A stretch of 31,289 nt of DNA, from the NCBI GenBank assembly GCA_035263845.1, contig DATFQY010000165.1, positions 1 to 31,289 of the forward strand, written 5' to 3'. Source of the DNA: JAWOLE01 sp035263845. GTDB taxonomy: Bacteria; Acidobacteriota; Thermoanaerobaculia; UBA5066; Gp7-AA6. A model generated the notes under the pieces. The model was not told where the DNA came from. It saw only the letters and a program-made list of their open reading frames with translations, and did not search any database. The position numbers and the translations under genes are program-made. Shown one piece after another: positions 1 to 8,253 of this stretch (positions within the stretch are counted from its first letter, which is position 1; every line of letters begins with the position of its first letter).

Positions 1-478
1 CGATCTCGACGCCGCATTCCTTCAGCAGCAGCTTGCAAACGGCGCCCGCGGCCACGCGGGCGGCGGACTCGCGGGCCGAGGCCCGCTCGAGGATGTCCCG
101 CAGGTCCTTCGACCCGAACTTCATCCCGCCTGCCAGGTCCGCGTGGCCCGGGCGCGGCCGAGTCAATCGCTTGCCGGCCGCCGCATCCTCGTCCACGTCC
201 AGTGGGCCCATGATCTTTTCCCAGTTGGCGAAGTCGCGGTTGACGATGCCGATCGCGATGGGGGAGCCGAGGGTGATCCCGCCGCGCACGCCTCCCTCGA
301 AAAGCGCCTCGTCCTTCTCGATCTTCATCCGGCCGCCGCGGCCGTAGCCGTGCTGGCGGCGGGCAAGCTCGCCGTTGACGAAAGCCAGATCGATTCGGAG
401 CCCCGCCGGGATCCCGTCGAGGATCGCAGTCAAACGCGGGCCGTGCGACTCACCCGCTGTAATCAACCTGAGTGGCAT
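1..478 (-). CDS. aroC: Chorismate synthase, N-terminal part (runs off the window)
   Basis: Chorismate synthase converts 5-enolpyruvylshikimate 3-phosphate to chorismate, the last common step of aromatic amino acid synthesis, using reduced FMN. The reverse strand from the ATG at 478 reads 159 residues without a stop. It opens with MPLRLITAGESHG, where GESHG is the family's first signature, followed by RRQHGYGRGGRM with its FMN- and phosphate-binding His and Arg residues. Later come RPGHADLAGGMKFG and DILERASARESAARVAAGA, the third signature. The C-terminal half, about 200 residues in this family, lies outside the window. The gene sits 71 bases downstream of the anti-sigma candidate on the same strand, so it could be transcribed with it or from its own promoter in that gap. 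I see no strong ribosome site. Identification is secure. Confidence 0.96.
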   Translation of the reverse strand, partial: MPLRLITAGESHGPRLTAILDGIPAGLRIDLAFVNGELARRQHGYGRGGRMKIEKDEALFEGGVRGGITLGSPIAIGIVNRDFANWEKIMGPLDVDEDAAAGKRLTRPRPGHADLAGGMKFGSKDLRDILERASARESAARVAAGAVCKLLLKECGVEI

Positions 479-549
479 TGCGGAGAGTCTCCCACAGACG
501 GAAACACCGCCAGCCATTGGTGACAAATTGGTGGAACCGAAGGGTAGGT

Positions 550-906
550 CTACTCGGGAAGGAGGCTTCCCAGGGCGGAGGGGGTGAAGAGCTGCGAGTA
601 GGTGTCTTCCGGATTCAGGTGGTCGGACTCCGCCTGGTGGCCGGCGCCGGCGAGGAAGAAGAAGAGCAGCGCGGCGGCGGCGGTGAGAACGGCGCGGTGG
701 CGAAGCCGCCGGCGGCGGTCGCGGGATGCCGCGGCGGCGACGCGGCGGACGAAGTCCTCCCGGGGGACCTGCGGGACCTCGACCTCGGTCGGGCAGGGAA
801 CGGCCTTCCATGCGGCCGCGATCCGGCGCTCGACCCTGCAGGACCGGCACAGGAAGAGGTGGCCGCGCTGGCCCAGTCCGCCTTGGCAGGCCGCCACCTG
901 CATCAT
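550..906 (-). CDS. Small membrane protein with an HxxxCxxC motif, probable anti-sigma factor
   Basis: This 118-residue protein starts at an ATG whose first bases overlap the sigma-factor stop (ATGA, 903-906), with GGGGAG a few bases upstream; a second ATG follows directly. Near the N-terminus it has Cys7, then H16-LFL-C20-RS-C23, which is the His-x3-Cys-x2-Cys pattern of zinc-binding anti-sigma (ZAS/zf-HC2) domains. A basic stretch (RDRRRRLRHR, about 62-71) precedes one hydrophobic segment at about 72-89, followed by a short tail of about 29 residues. The topology is therefore a cytoplasmic sigma-binding head, one membrane helix and a small periplasmic tail. Coupling to the ECF sigma gene and the LTxxQ protein upstream supports a role holding that sigma factor inactive. 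The protein is short and no sequence search was possible, so the function is inferred from motif, topology and position. Confidence 0.72.
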   Translation of the reverse strand: MMQVAACQGGLGQRGHLFLCRSCRVERRIAAAWKAVPCPTEVEVPQVPREDFVRRVAAAASRDRRRRLRHRAVLTAAAALLFFFLAGAGHQAESDHLNPEDTYSQLFTPSALGSLLPE

Positions 907-1481
907 CGGCTCCCCGAGAAGCGCGCTTTCAGCTTCTTGCGGGCGCGGTGGATTCGGACACGGACCCCGGTGACGGTCATTCCGAAGCGCTGCGCGATTT
1001 CCCGGTCCGCCTCTCCCTCGACTTCGCGTGCGAGAAGCAGCTCCCGATCCAGGGGCGAAAGCGCCTCGAGGGTTTCCCGGAGCAGGTCGGCGTCGAGGTG
1101 GCGCTTCTCCTCGGACCCGTCCGGGCGGGAGAACTCGACCAACGGGACTTCGGGGCGGCGGCGGCGGACCAGATCGATCGCGGAACGAAGGGCGATGACC
1201 CGCATCCATGCCGCGAAGGAGGTCTGGTGGCGGTAGCTCGGGAGAGCGCGGAAGGCCCGGAGGAACGCCTCCTGCGCCGCGTCCTCGGCAAGCGCCGGGT
1301 CTCCGGTGATCCGGCGGGCGGCGGCGAGCGCGGCAGGAGAGGCCAGGCGGGTCAGCTCCGTGAAGGCGTCCTCCTCACCGCGGCGCGCCCGTTCGACGAG
1401 CTCCGCCTCGTAGGATGGGTCGGGCTGGGCCGGCTGGACTGGCCGGGCCAGGGGCGCTGAGGTCGGCGGCAGCGGCTTCAC
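903..1481 (-). CDS. ECF (sigma-70 family, RpoE-like) sigma factor
   Basis: A 192-residue extracytoplasmic-function sigma factor that would direct RNA polymerase to a specific stress or envelope regulon. Region 2 is seen in the DAAQEAFLRAFRAL stretch, followed by YRHQTSFAAWMRVIALRSA and a basic run RRRR. Region 4 is seen as LEALSPLDRELLLAREVEG, then a helix-turn-helix (EIAQRFGMTVTGVRVRIHRAR). There is no region 1.1 or 3, as expected for ECF factors. The start is a GTG at 1481 that overlaps the stop of the upstream LTxxQ gene (GTGA), with GGGAA about 8 bases upstream. The first 20 or so residues are proline- and alanine-rich, an unstructured extension. The stop overlaps the anti-sigma start (ATGA). 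Three genes so tightly packed should be translated together, giving a sensor, sigma and inhibitor in fixed ratio. Confidence 0.93.
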   Translation of the reverse strand: MKPLPPTSAPLARPVQPAQPDPSYEAELVERARRGEEDAFTELTRLASPAALAAARRITGDPALAEDAAQEAFLRAFRALPSYRHQTSFAAWMRVIALRSAIDLVRRRRPEVPLVEFSRPDGSEEKRHLDADLLRETLEALSPLDRELLLAREVEGEADREIAQRFGMTVTGVRVRIHRARKKLKARFSGSR

Positions 1482-1978
1482 GACCGGTTCCCGAGGAAGG
1501 ACTCGAAGGACTTGATGGTGGAATCGGAGCGGCTGCGGGCGTTCTCCCGCAGCTGTCGAAGCTTCGTCTTCTGGTCGTCCGTCAGGATCGGATCGACCTC
1601 TTTCCGGACTTTTGCGATCAGGAGAGCCGAGTCGCCCTGGACGGCCCCCAGGCTCTGGGCAGCCGCGCGGATCGCGGACTCATCGGTGCTGTCCGCCAGG
1701 GTGGCCTGGTGAAGCGCCCGGCGGGCGGTCGCCGAGGCCCTCATCTGGGCCTCGATCTCGGCGGCATGGGCCTTCAGGACCTCCTTGATCTTCGCCTTCT
1801 GGTCATCGGTCAGGTCCAGGGCTTCGGCCATGTGATGGAACATCCGGAAAGCCGGATCGCCCTTCCCGTGTCCCGGAAACGCGCCGGCGGACAGCCGTCC
1901 CGCGACCAGGCCGGCGATCCCCAGGACCACGATCCCGGCTGCGATCAGGACGGATTTGCGGATCTGCTGGATGCTCAC
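1478..1978 (-). CDS. Membrane-anchored LTxxQ protein (Spy/CpxP/CnrX-like periplasmic sensor or chaperone)
   Basis: A 166-residue protein with one N-terminal membrane helix or uncleaved signal (about residues 9-27), then an all-alpha periplasmic domain. It carries two LTDDQK motifs (56-61 and 132-137), the hallmark of the Spy/CpxP/ZraP/CnrX superfamily of envelope-stress chaperones and metal sensors. Two adjacent histidines (48-49) lie just before the first motif, where metal-sensing members bind ligands; that functional reading is inference. The start is a GTG at 1978 with GGAGGAA a few bases upstream. The gene leads a three-gene unit with an ECF sigma factor and a membrane anti-sigma candidate, as CnrX stands with CnrY and CnrH in Cupriavidus. 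A sensor role controlling that sigma factor is therefore the favoured reading; a Spy-like chaperone is the alternative. Confidence 0.8.
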   Translation of the reverse strand: MSIQQIRKSVLIAAGIVVLGIAGLVAGRLSAGAFPGHGKGDPAFRMFHHMAEALDLTDDQKAKIKEVLKAHAAEIEAQMRASATARRALHQATLADSTDESAIRAAAQSLGAVQGDSALLIAKVRKEVDPILTDDQKTKLRQLRENARSRSDSTIKSFESFLGNRS

Positions 1979-2044
1979 GGAGTTCCTCCGTCCTTTATGA
2001 CGATTGAGCCGGCGGATTGATTACCTGACCGGTAAACTCTTCTC
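1979..2044. promoter_or_regulatory. Divergent intergenic region of the sigma operon and the helicase gene
   Basis: These 66 bases must hold the leftward promoter of the sensor/sigma/anti-sigma unit and may hold the rightward helicase promoter. Rightward, TAAACT (2033-2038) lies 6 bases before the helicase GTG and no Shine-Dalgarno is visible, which would fit a leaderless message, but there is no good -35. Leftward, the reverse strand contains CGTCAT with GGTAAT 17 bases upstream, a possible but weak ECF-type -10/-35 pair that would make the operon self-activating. An inverted repeat TTACC-5-GGTAA (2021-2035) could be a small operator. All of these are tentative. Confidence 0.3.
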
Positions 2045-4090
2045 GTGGAACGCCGTTACGTCCTGAAAACCCCCGCCCGGGCGAAGGCCTACCGGGTGGA
2101 TTACGACCGGGAGTTGAACGAGGAGCAACGGGAGGTCGTCCTGGCCGGGGGAGGCCCGGTCCTGGTCATCGCCGGGGCCGGGACCGGGAAGACCCGCACA
2201 CTCGTCTACCGCGTGGCCCGACTGATCGAATCGGGGACGGACCAGGGGCGGATCATGCTCCTCACATTCACCAACAAGGCGGCCCGGGAGATGCTCCGCC
2301 GGGTCGAGACGCTCCTGACGGTGGACACCCGGAGGCTCATGGGCGGGACCTTCCACTCGGTCGGCAACCGGGTGCTTCGCAAGTTCGGGTCGCGCGTGGG
2401 CCTGGGTGCGAACTTCACGATCCTGGACGAGGAGGACGCCCGGGAGCTCTTCGAGTCGGCGACTTCGGACCGCAAGATCCCCGTCGTCGAGCGCCGGTTC
2501 CCCAAGGGGGACGTGCTGCTGGACCTCTACTCGTACACGATCAACACGGCCCGCTCCTTCTCGGAGGTCCTCGCGGAGCGGGCGCCGCACTTCCTGGAGC
2601 TCGAGGGAGACATCCTCGGAGTCTTTCAGCGCTATCGTGAGCGAAAGCGCGAGGCCAACGCCTGCGACTACGACGACCTGCTGCTGGCCTGGAAGCGGCT
2701 GCTGGAGGAGGCGCCCGACGCCGCGAAGCAGCTCCAGGGCTCTTACGAGCACATCCTCGTGGACGAGTACCAGGACACCAACAAGCTCCAGGGGCAGATC
2801 GTGGACGGGATGGGAAAACTCCGCCGGAACGTCACCGTCGTGGGCGACGACGCCCAGGCGATCTACTCCTTCCGCGGCGCCTCCTTCGAGAACATCCTCG
2901 GCTTTCCGGAGCGTTACCCGGACGCGGCGACCTACCGGCTGACGCGTAACTACCGCTCGACGCCCGAGATCCTCGGCCTGGCCAACGCGTCGATCTCGCA
3001 CAACGTCCGGCAGTTCCCCAAGGAGCTGAGCGCGTCGCGCCCGCCGGGCGTGTTCCCGGCGGTCGTCCCGCTGCCGGACATCCCGGAACAGGCGCGCTTC
3101 GTCGGCCAGCGGCTGCTCGAGTGGCACGACGAGGGGGAGAAGCTCTCCGAGCTCGCGGTGCTCTACCGGGCGCACTACCAGGCGCTCGAGCTCCAGATCG
3201 AGCTGACTCGCCGCGGCATCGCTTACGAGATCCGGTCGGGGGCGCGGTTCTTCGAGCAGCGCCACGTCAAGGACGTGCTGGCGTTCCTGCGCATCCTGGT
3301 CAACCCGAAGGACGAGCTTTCCTGGAAGCGGGCGCTGAAGATCTTTCCGCGGATCGGCGAGCGGGCCGCAGCCGCCGTCTGGGACTCGATCGGACGCCGG
3401 CCCGATCCCCTCGCGTCCTTCCGCGAGCGCTCGGAGCAACAGCCCGGGGCCGGCATGGACCTGCCGCGCGGGGCGGCGGCGGCGCTGGCGCCATTCCGAG
3501 CGTTGATGGACCGCCTCGAGAGCCCGGCGATTCGCAAGTCTCCCGCGGAGGCCATCCGGGCGGTCGTCGAGGACGTGTACCGGGACTTCGCCAGGGCGAA
3601 GTTTCCCAACGGCGACGCGCGTCTTGACGACCTCGAGCAGTTCGCCCAGTTCGCCCAGGCCTACGACTCGGTGCGAACGTTCCTCGAAGAGGTCACGCTC
3701 TTCAACGAGCTGTCCGGCGAAGACGTCATCTCGGGGCAGACCGAAGAGGACGATCGCGTTGTGTTGACGACCGTTCACCAGGCCAAGGGGCTGGAGTGGA
3801 GCCGCGTCATCGTGATGGGGCTCTCGGAGGGACGGTTCCCGAGCTACCGCTCGACGGTGACCGAGGAAGGCGCGGAGGAGGAGCGGCGGCTTTTCTACGT
3901 CGCGATCACGCGCGCGAAGAACGAAGTCAACCTGACGTATCCGCTGCTGGCGCGGGATCGGTACGGCGTGGACGTGATCCTCGAGCCGTCGCGGTTCGTC
4001 AAGGAGCTTCCAGAGAATCTCTACGAGCGGTGGACGGTGGAGTTGGCGCCGGAGGAGTCGTCTCAGGAAACACCAGGACCCGTAAATTGA
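2045..4090 (+). CDS. UvrD/PcrA/Rep-family ATP-dependent DNA helicase
   Basis: A 681-residue superfamily 1A helicase that unwinds DNA 3' to 5' in repair and replication restart. All motifs are present in order: Q-motif region LNEEQREVV (24-32), Walker A GAGTGKT (44-50), Ia LLTFTNKAA, Ic GTFHS, Walker B VDEYQDTN, motif III VGDDAQAIYSFRGA, IV RNYRSTPEIL, V TVHQAKGLEW, VI EERRLFYVAITRAKN. It is slightly shorter than typical PcrA (about 720 residues) and ends soon after motif VI without the long RNA-polymerase-binding tail. The start is the GTG at 2045, giving a short N-terminal lead before the Q-motif; no clear ribosome site precedes it. It is divergent from the sigma operon. Whether it is the housekeeping UvrD or a second paralog cannot be told from one window. 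Confidence 0.95.
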   Translation: MERRYVLKTPARAKAYRVDYDRELNEEQREVVLAGGGPVLVIAGAGTGKTRTLVYRVARLIESGTDQGRIMLLTFTNKAAREMLRRVETLLTVDTRRLMGGTFHSVGNRVLRKFGSRVGLGANFTILDEEDARELFESATSDRKIPVVERRFPKGDVLLDLYSYTINTARSFSEVLAERAPHFLELEGDILGVFQRYRERKREANACDYDDLLLAWKRLLEEAPDAAKQLQGSYEHILVDEYQDTNKLQGQIVDGMGKLRRNVTVVGDDAQAIYSFRGASFENILGFPERYPDAATYRLTRNYRSTPEILGLANASISHNVRQFPKELSASRPPGVFPAVVPLPDIPEQARFVGQRLLEWHDEGEKLSELAVLYRAHYQALELQIELTRRGIAYEIRSGARFFEQRHVKDVLAFLRILVNPKDELSWKRALKIFPRIGERAAAAVWDSIGRRPDPLASFRERSEQQPGAGMDLPRGAAAALAPFRALMDRLESPAIRKSPAEAIRAVVEDVYRDFARAKFPNGDARLDDLEQFAQFAQAYDSVRTFLEEVTLFNELSGEDVISGQTEEDDRVVLTTVHQAKGLEWSRVIVMGLSEGRFPSYRSTVTEEGAEEERRLFYVAITRAKNEVNLTYPLLARDRYGVDVILEPSRFVKELPENLYERWTVELAPEESSQETPGPVN

Positions 4091-4093
4091 CCG

Positions 4094-4119
4094 CGGGCGG
4101 GCGCGAGGTCCGCCCCTAC
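4094..4119. repeat. Half copy of a small GC-rich palindromic repeat
   Basis: Just after the helicase stop, the sequence reads on the reverse strand GTAGGGGCGG followed by a CCTCG segment. This matches one arm of the fuller palindrome at 30931-30966. It looks like a degenerate or partial REP-like unit in the gap before the FHA gene. Confidence 0.4.
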
Positions 4120-4143
4120 TATGCGACAATAGGCCATGCAACG

Positions 4144-4677
4144 GTGGCCGCGGTGAGAGACGATCTCTACTCCGCCATCTGCCGCGAAGCGCTGGAGTCC
4201 CGACAGCGCGATGTCATGTCTTTCGTGGACAACGGGATGTCCGGTCTCTCGGGACGGCTCGAGAAAACGCTTCTGAAGCTTCCGGGCGGCCACTACATCC
4301 TGGGACTCGGCCCTTACAACGCCGGCCTCGTGCGCCTCGACTTCGACGAGCTGTTGCTGGGGCGCGAGGTCCCCGAGTTCATCGGCGTCGGGATGCCGGT
4401 CTCGGGCTTCCGCGTCTCTTCTCCCGACGCCTTCCTGAACACCGAGGTCTCACGGCTCCACGCCAAGCTGATTCGCCACTGGACGGGCTCGCAGCCGAAG
4501 TACTACCTCGTGGACATGCGGTCGACCTGCGGGACGTACGTCAACGGCGACCCGATCCCGGCCCCCGACGACCTGTCCGGCACGTTCGACGAAGATTGCG
4601 CGCGGTCGCTGGTGTCCGGCGATTTCTTCTCCCTCGGGCCCTCCGCCGTCAATCTCTTTCTCTTCTTCCAGAAGTGA
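4144..4677 (+). CDS. FHA-domain protein
   Basis: About 177 residues with a C-terminal forkhead-associated domain, a module that binds phosphothreonine peptides. The FHA signature is clear: LLLGREV (first Arg), then SRLHAKLIRH (the Ser and His that contact phosphate) and the STCGTYVNG turn, ending in a strand LGPSAVNLFLFF. The N-terminal 50 or so residues are not recognised. No ATG lies near the beginning of the frame; I chose the GTG at 4144, with GTG 4153 and ATG 4216 as alternatives, and none has a convincing ribosome site. The stop overlaps the GTG start of the first glycosyltransferase (GTGA, 4674-4677), so it heads that operon. It may tie the surface module to a Ser/Thr kinase, which would have to lie elsewhere. 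The domain call is firm; the role is inference. Confidence 0.85.
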   Translation: MAAVRDDLYSAICREALESRQRDVMSFVDNGMSGLSGRLEKTLLKLPGGHYILGLGPYNAGLVRLDFDELLLGREVPEFIGVGMPVSGFRVSSPDAFLNTEVSRLHAKLIRHWTGSQPKYYLVDMRSTCGTYVNGDPIPAPDDLSGTFDEDCARSLVSGDFFSLGPSAVNLFLFFQK

Positions 4678-6470
4678 GACCGGAGGCCGGCCGGTCCCAG
4701 GCGGACGCCGGGACCGGGCGGGGAGAAACCGGGGCCGCCCTTCTCTTCGGGGCCGCGGCAGCCTTCGTGGCCGGAGTCGATCTCGTCCGGTGGGTCCGTC
4801 CCGCGCTCCTCGTGGATCCGGAGCCGGCCTGGGCGCTCGCGAGGCTTCTCCTCGCCGTCCTCGTCATCGCGGGCACGGCCGGCGCGGGCGTCCTGGCGAC
4901 AGCCCTCTTTCGGAGCCTGGCGAGGAGGTACGGGCAAGCCCTCTCGCTCGCCGCCTTTCCAGCACGCCCCGCTGCGATCGCCGCGATCGCCGCGGCGGCG
5001 GTCGTCCTCGGGGCTGCCGCCCGCTTCGCCGAGCTTTCGACGAGCCCGCCGTCGCTCTGGATCGACGACCTGACGCTGATCGCTCCCGCGCTCGACCTCG
5101 AAGGAAAGCCCTCGGACTTCCGCGATGCGATCCGCCCGGCGCCCTACGGGGTCGCCAAGCCCTACGGGAGCGTCGGTGTCTTCTACCTCGAGCTCTACCG
5201 CCTCGCGCTGCGTGCCTTCGGGACGACCATCTTCGGCGTCCGGTTTCTCTCCGCGGCGGCGGGGGTCCTTTCGCTCCTGACCGCCCTGGCGCTGGGGCGC
5301 GCCCTCCTGCCGGCGGGAGGCGGAGCCCTGGCGGCGCTCGTCCTGGCCGGCCTGCGGTGGCACCTGCTGATGTCCCGGTGGGGTTGGAACGCGATCGTCC
5401 TCGCTCCGATCGCCGACCTGGCGGCGTTGCTGCTTCTCTCAGCCCGGCGTCGAAAGAGCGCCGGGCTGGCGGCTCTGGCCGGCGCCGTCGCGGGAATCGG
5501 CGCCCACGTCTACCTCGCAGCATGGATCGTTGCCGTTGGACTCGTGCTTCTCGCCGCGTGGCCTCGCGAAGGAACCGTTGGATTCCGTCCGTCCATCGCG
5601 CGGCCCCTTCTCTTCGCGGCGGGCTTCGCGCTGGCGGCGGCCCCGCTTTTCCTCCTCCGTGAAGGACGGGAGGCGCCGTACTTCGCCCGCCCGGTCGATC
5701 ACAGCGCTGCCGCGGAGATGCGCTATGCGCGTTCTGCGATGCCACTTTTCGCCGCTGCCGCGGACTCGCTCGTCGCGCCGTGGCTGAAGGAGGACCCCTA
5801 CCGTAACCACGACCTGCCGGGGAAGTCGAGGCTTGGATGGATCCTCGGTCCGCCGGTCGCGCTCGTCCTGGCTCGCTCCCTTCTGCGGCCGCGAGAACCG
5901 CTTTCCGCCTACCTCCTCTGCCAGGGCTGTGCCGCCTTCGCCGCTTCGGTGGCCGGAGGTCATGCCGGAGTTCCCAACGGCTACCGTTTCGCTTACCTCT
6001 CGGATGTCGCGGCCGTGGCGGCAGCGGGAGGAGTCCTGTGCATCCTGGGACTCCTTCCGGCGTCCTCGCGCCACACGGCTGCGATCGCGGCCGTCGGCTT
6101 TCTCGCGGTCTCCGGCGCGCTCTCTGCGCGCGACGTGCTCATGGATTGGCCGGCCCGCCGCGACACGTTCGACGCGTTCCACGGCCAGGACACGCTGCTG
6201 GCCCGAACCGCCTTGCGATGGGAGCGTTACGGACGAGTCGAAATCTCGCCAGGGCTCGGCCACTCGCCGTTGACGATTCGAGCGGTCCGGAACCACCGAT
6301 TGGATGCCGGAGATCACGGGGACGGTGGCGCAGCCGGGAACCTCCTCGTTCGGATCGAACCCGCCGGCGCGATTCCCGAAACGGGGGAGCGAGTGGTCGA
6401 GCGCGTGCGAGACGCCTGGGGGCGGGACTGGGCCCGCGTCCTCGCGCGGCCGTTAACCGCCCGCCATTGA
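4674..6470 (+). CDS. Multi-membrane GT-C-like glycosyltransferase, paralog 1 of 3
   Basis: A 598-residue protein with roughly a dozen hydrophobic segments and a soluble C-terminal tail of about 90 residues. After the second or third helix comes SLWIDDLTLIAP with the acidic pair Asp131-Asp132 in the first outer loop, the position of the catalytic DD/DE motif in GT-C enzymes (PMT/ArnT, GT39-like), which move sugars from lipid-phosphate carriers on the outer face of the membrane. A later LRWHLLMSRWGWNAI segment also fits these families. The tail shares FHGQDTL, RWERYG, GHSP and GERVVERV with the next two genes. The GTG start overlaps the FHA stop. Donor and acceptor cannot be read from sequence. 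An alternative is a membrane protein of GT-C fold with no transferase activity. Confidence 0.75.
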   Translation: MRPEAGRSQADAGTGRGETGAALLFGAAAAFVAGVDLVRWVRPALLVDPEPAWALARLLLAVLVIAGTAGAGVLATALFRSLARRYGQALSLAAFPARPAAIAAIAAAAVVLGAAARFAELSTSPPSLWIDDLTLIAPALDLEGKPSDFRDAIRPAPYGVAKPYGSVGVFYLELYRLALRAFGTTIFGVRFLSAAAGVLSLLTALALGRALLPAGGGALAALVLAGLRWHLLMSRWGWNAIVLAPIADLAALLLLSARRRKSAGLAALAGAVAGIGAHVYLAAWIVAVGLVLLAAWPREGTVGFRPSIARPLLFAAGFALAAAPLFLLREGREAPYFARPVDHSAAAEMRYARSAMPLFAAAADSLVAPWLKEDPYRNHDLPGKSRLGWILGPPVALVLARSLLRPREPLSAYLLCQGCAAFAASVAGGHAGVPNGYRFAYLSDVAAVAAAGGVLCILGLLPASSRHTAAIAAVGFLAVSGALSARDVLMDWPARRDTFDAFHGQDTLLARTALRWERYGRVEISPGLGHSPLTIRAVRNHRLDAGDHGDGGAAGNLLVRIEPAGAIPETGERVVERVRDAWGRDWARVLARPLTARH

Positions 6471-6474
6471 GCCG

Positions 6475-8253
6475 ATGAGAAGCCTCGGACGGGCGTCCTC
6501 GGTCCTGATCGGCTCCCTGGCTGCCTTCGTCGCGGCGGTGGACCTGATCCGTGCAATCCGACCGGATCTCCTGTTGTCGGCCGAAGCCTCCTGGGCCGTG
6601 CCGCGTCTTGCGCTCTGGCTTCTCGTCGGCTCGGCCGCTTCCGGCGCGGGCGTAACTGCGGCCTCACTGCTGTTTCTGTGGAGCCGCACACGATCGGCCA
6701 CGCAGCCCCTGGAGCCTCTTCCGTTCGCCCGCTCTACGCTCGCAATCCTTTTTGCCGCGGCGGTGTTGGCGGCGGTCGTCTTTCGTTTCGCTTGGATCGA
6801 CTTGCTTCCGTCTTCTCTCTGGGAGGATGACGTTTCGATGATCGCTCCGACGGTTGCCCTCGAGGGGAGCTGGCGGGACTTTGCGGATCCGGTGCGGCCT
6901 GTGATGTACGGGGCGAAGGCGCCGTATGGCTCGGTCGGCGTTCTCTACCTGGAGGGTTTTCGTTTCGTTCTCGTGTTCTGGGGGGTCACGGTCATCGGCC
7001 TGAGGTTCGTTTCGGCCATTTCGGGCGTCTTCTCGGTCGTGACCGCCGCGTGGCTCGGTAGGACCCTGCTACCCCAGGGCGGGGGGACGCTCGCGGCGGT
7101 GATCCTGGCCGGTCTTCGCTGGCACCTGATCCTGTCCCGTTGGGCCTGGGTCATGATCGTCATCGCGCCGCTGCTCGATCTGGCCGCGATCGCGGCGATC
7201 CATTCCCGCCGGAGAAACTCCGCGCTCCTTGCCGCCGCGGCGGGACTCCTCGTCGGCGTCGCGGCGCACGTCTACCTTGCCGCCTGGATCGGAGGGGCGG
7301 CCCTGTTCCTGTGGTTGGTCTGGCCGCGCGAAGCCGGCGAGCTCCGAGTGGCCGCGATTCTCGTCGCCGCCTACATGGCGGCCATGGGCCTCGCCGTCCT
7401 GCCCCTGTTCGTTCTCCGCCCGCATGGTTCGATCGGTTACCTTCGACGGGTCGGCCACCACAGCGTGGCAACCGAGATCCAATTGACGCGATCGGCTCTT
7501 CCGCCGTTCGCAGCCGCCGCGGACGCGCTGCGAGCGCCCTGGTTCCTGCCGGACCCGACCCCGCGTAACGACCTTCCCGGCCGGACTCGGCTCGGATTGC
7601 TCGTCGGAATTGCGCTGGCGGCAGGACTCGCTTGGGCGCTCGCGAACCGCGGGGAAGATCTGTCGGGTTTCCTGCTCGCCCAGGCCGGCGCGGCGCTGGC
7701 GGCGGCGGTGGCCGGAGGAGAAGCCTTCCTTCCCAACGGGTCGCGGTTCGGATACCTGGCTGACTCCGCCGCCGTCGGCGCGGCGGCCGGCAGTCTCTGG
7801 ATCGTTGGCAGGGTCCCTACCGGCCGCAGAAGGATCGCCGCGATCCTCGTGGTGGGTGCTCTCGCGTGGGCCAGCCTGGCCGGAGCCCGCGACGCGATTC
7901 TCCGTTGGTCCCAGGCGGAATCGACATTCCGCTCCTTCTACGGCCAGGACACGCTCATCGGGCGCGCCGCCGCTCGCTGGGATCGCTTCGGGACAGTTCA
8001 TCTCGAGCATGGCCTCGGCCACTCGCCGGACGCCGCAGCGGTCGGAACCGTCGAGAACGTGCGCCGGTTCCGCCTGGATCCCGACGAGCGGCGGCGAACC
8101 CCCCTTCTCGGCATCAGCTCCGGAGCGCGGCGAGAGTTTCGGGTGGTCCCACCAACCACGGTCCCCGCTCCCGGCGAACGCCCTGTCGAGCGCGTCCAGG
8201 ATGGGTGGGGAAAGACCTGGGCCCTCGTCTTTGGCCGGGCGGCGCCGGCGTGA
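6475..8253 (+). CDS. Multi-membrane GT-C-like glycosyltransferase, paralog 2 of 3
   Basis: A 592-residue paralog of the genes on both sides, starting at an ATG only 4 bases after the first copy's stop. The loop motif here is SLWEDDVSMIAP (Asp118-Asp119), followed by the shared YGSVGVLYLE and LRWHLILSRWAWVMI blocks and an AAHVYLAAWIGG helix. The C-terminal outer domain keeps FYGQDTL, RWDRFG, GLGHSP, RFRLDPDE and GERPVERV. It has more T-ending and A-ending codons in its first third than its two neighbours, so it may have a different history or be evolving faster. Conservation of the acidic pair argues that it is active. It would be translated together with paralog 3, whose GTG start overlaps its stop. 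Confidence 0.75.
   Translation: MRSLGRASSVLIGSLAAFVAAVDLIRAIRPDLLLSAEASWAVPRLALWLLVGSAASGAGVTAASLLFLWSRTRSATQPLEPLPFARSTLAILFAAAVLAAVVFRFAWIDLLPSSLWEDDVSMIAPTVALEGSWRDFADPVRPVMYGAKAPYGSVGVLYLEGFRFVLVFWGVTVIGLRFVSAISGVFSVVTAAWLGRTLLPQGGGTLAAVILAGLRWHLILSRWAWVMIVIAPLLDLAAIAAIHSRRRNSALLAAAAGLLVGVAAHVYLAAWIGGAALFLWLVWPREAGELRVAAILVAAYMAAMGLAVLPLFVLRPHGSIGYLRRVGHHSVATEIQLTRSALPPFAAAADALRAPWFLPDPTPRNDLPGRTRLGLLVGIALAAGLAWALANRGEDLSGFLLAQAGAALAAAVAGGEAFLPNGSRFGYLADSAAVGAAAGSLWIVGRVPTGRRRIAAILVVGALAWASLAGARDAILRWSQAESTFRSFYGQDTLIGRAAARWDRFGTVHLEHGLGHSPDAAAVGTVENVRRFRLDPDERRRTPLLGISSGARREFRVVPPTTVPAPGERPVERVQDGWGKTWALVFGRAAPA

Noticed and set aside
2021..4141. A 706-codon minus-strand frame opposite the helicase gene
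   Set aside because: It is a GC-driven shadow of a helicase that has every family motif on the plus strand; no motif or ribosome site supports it.
7866..8249. Upstream extension of the third glycosyltransferase frame
   Set aside because: It overlaps the conserved end of paralog 2 in another frame; the GTG at 8250 aligns with the beginnings of the other copies.
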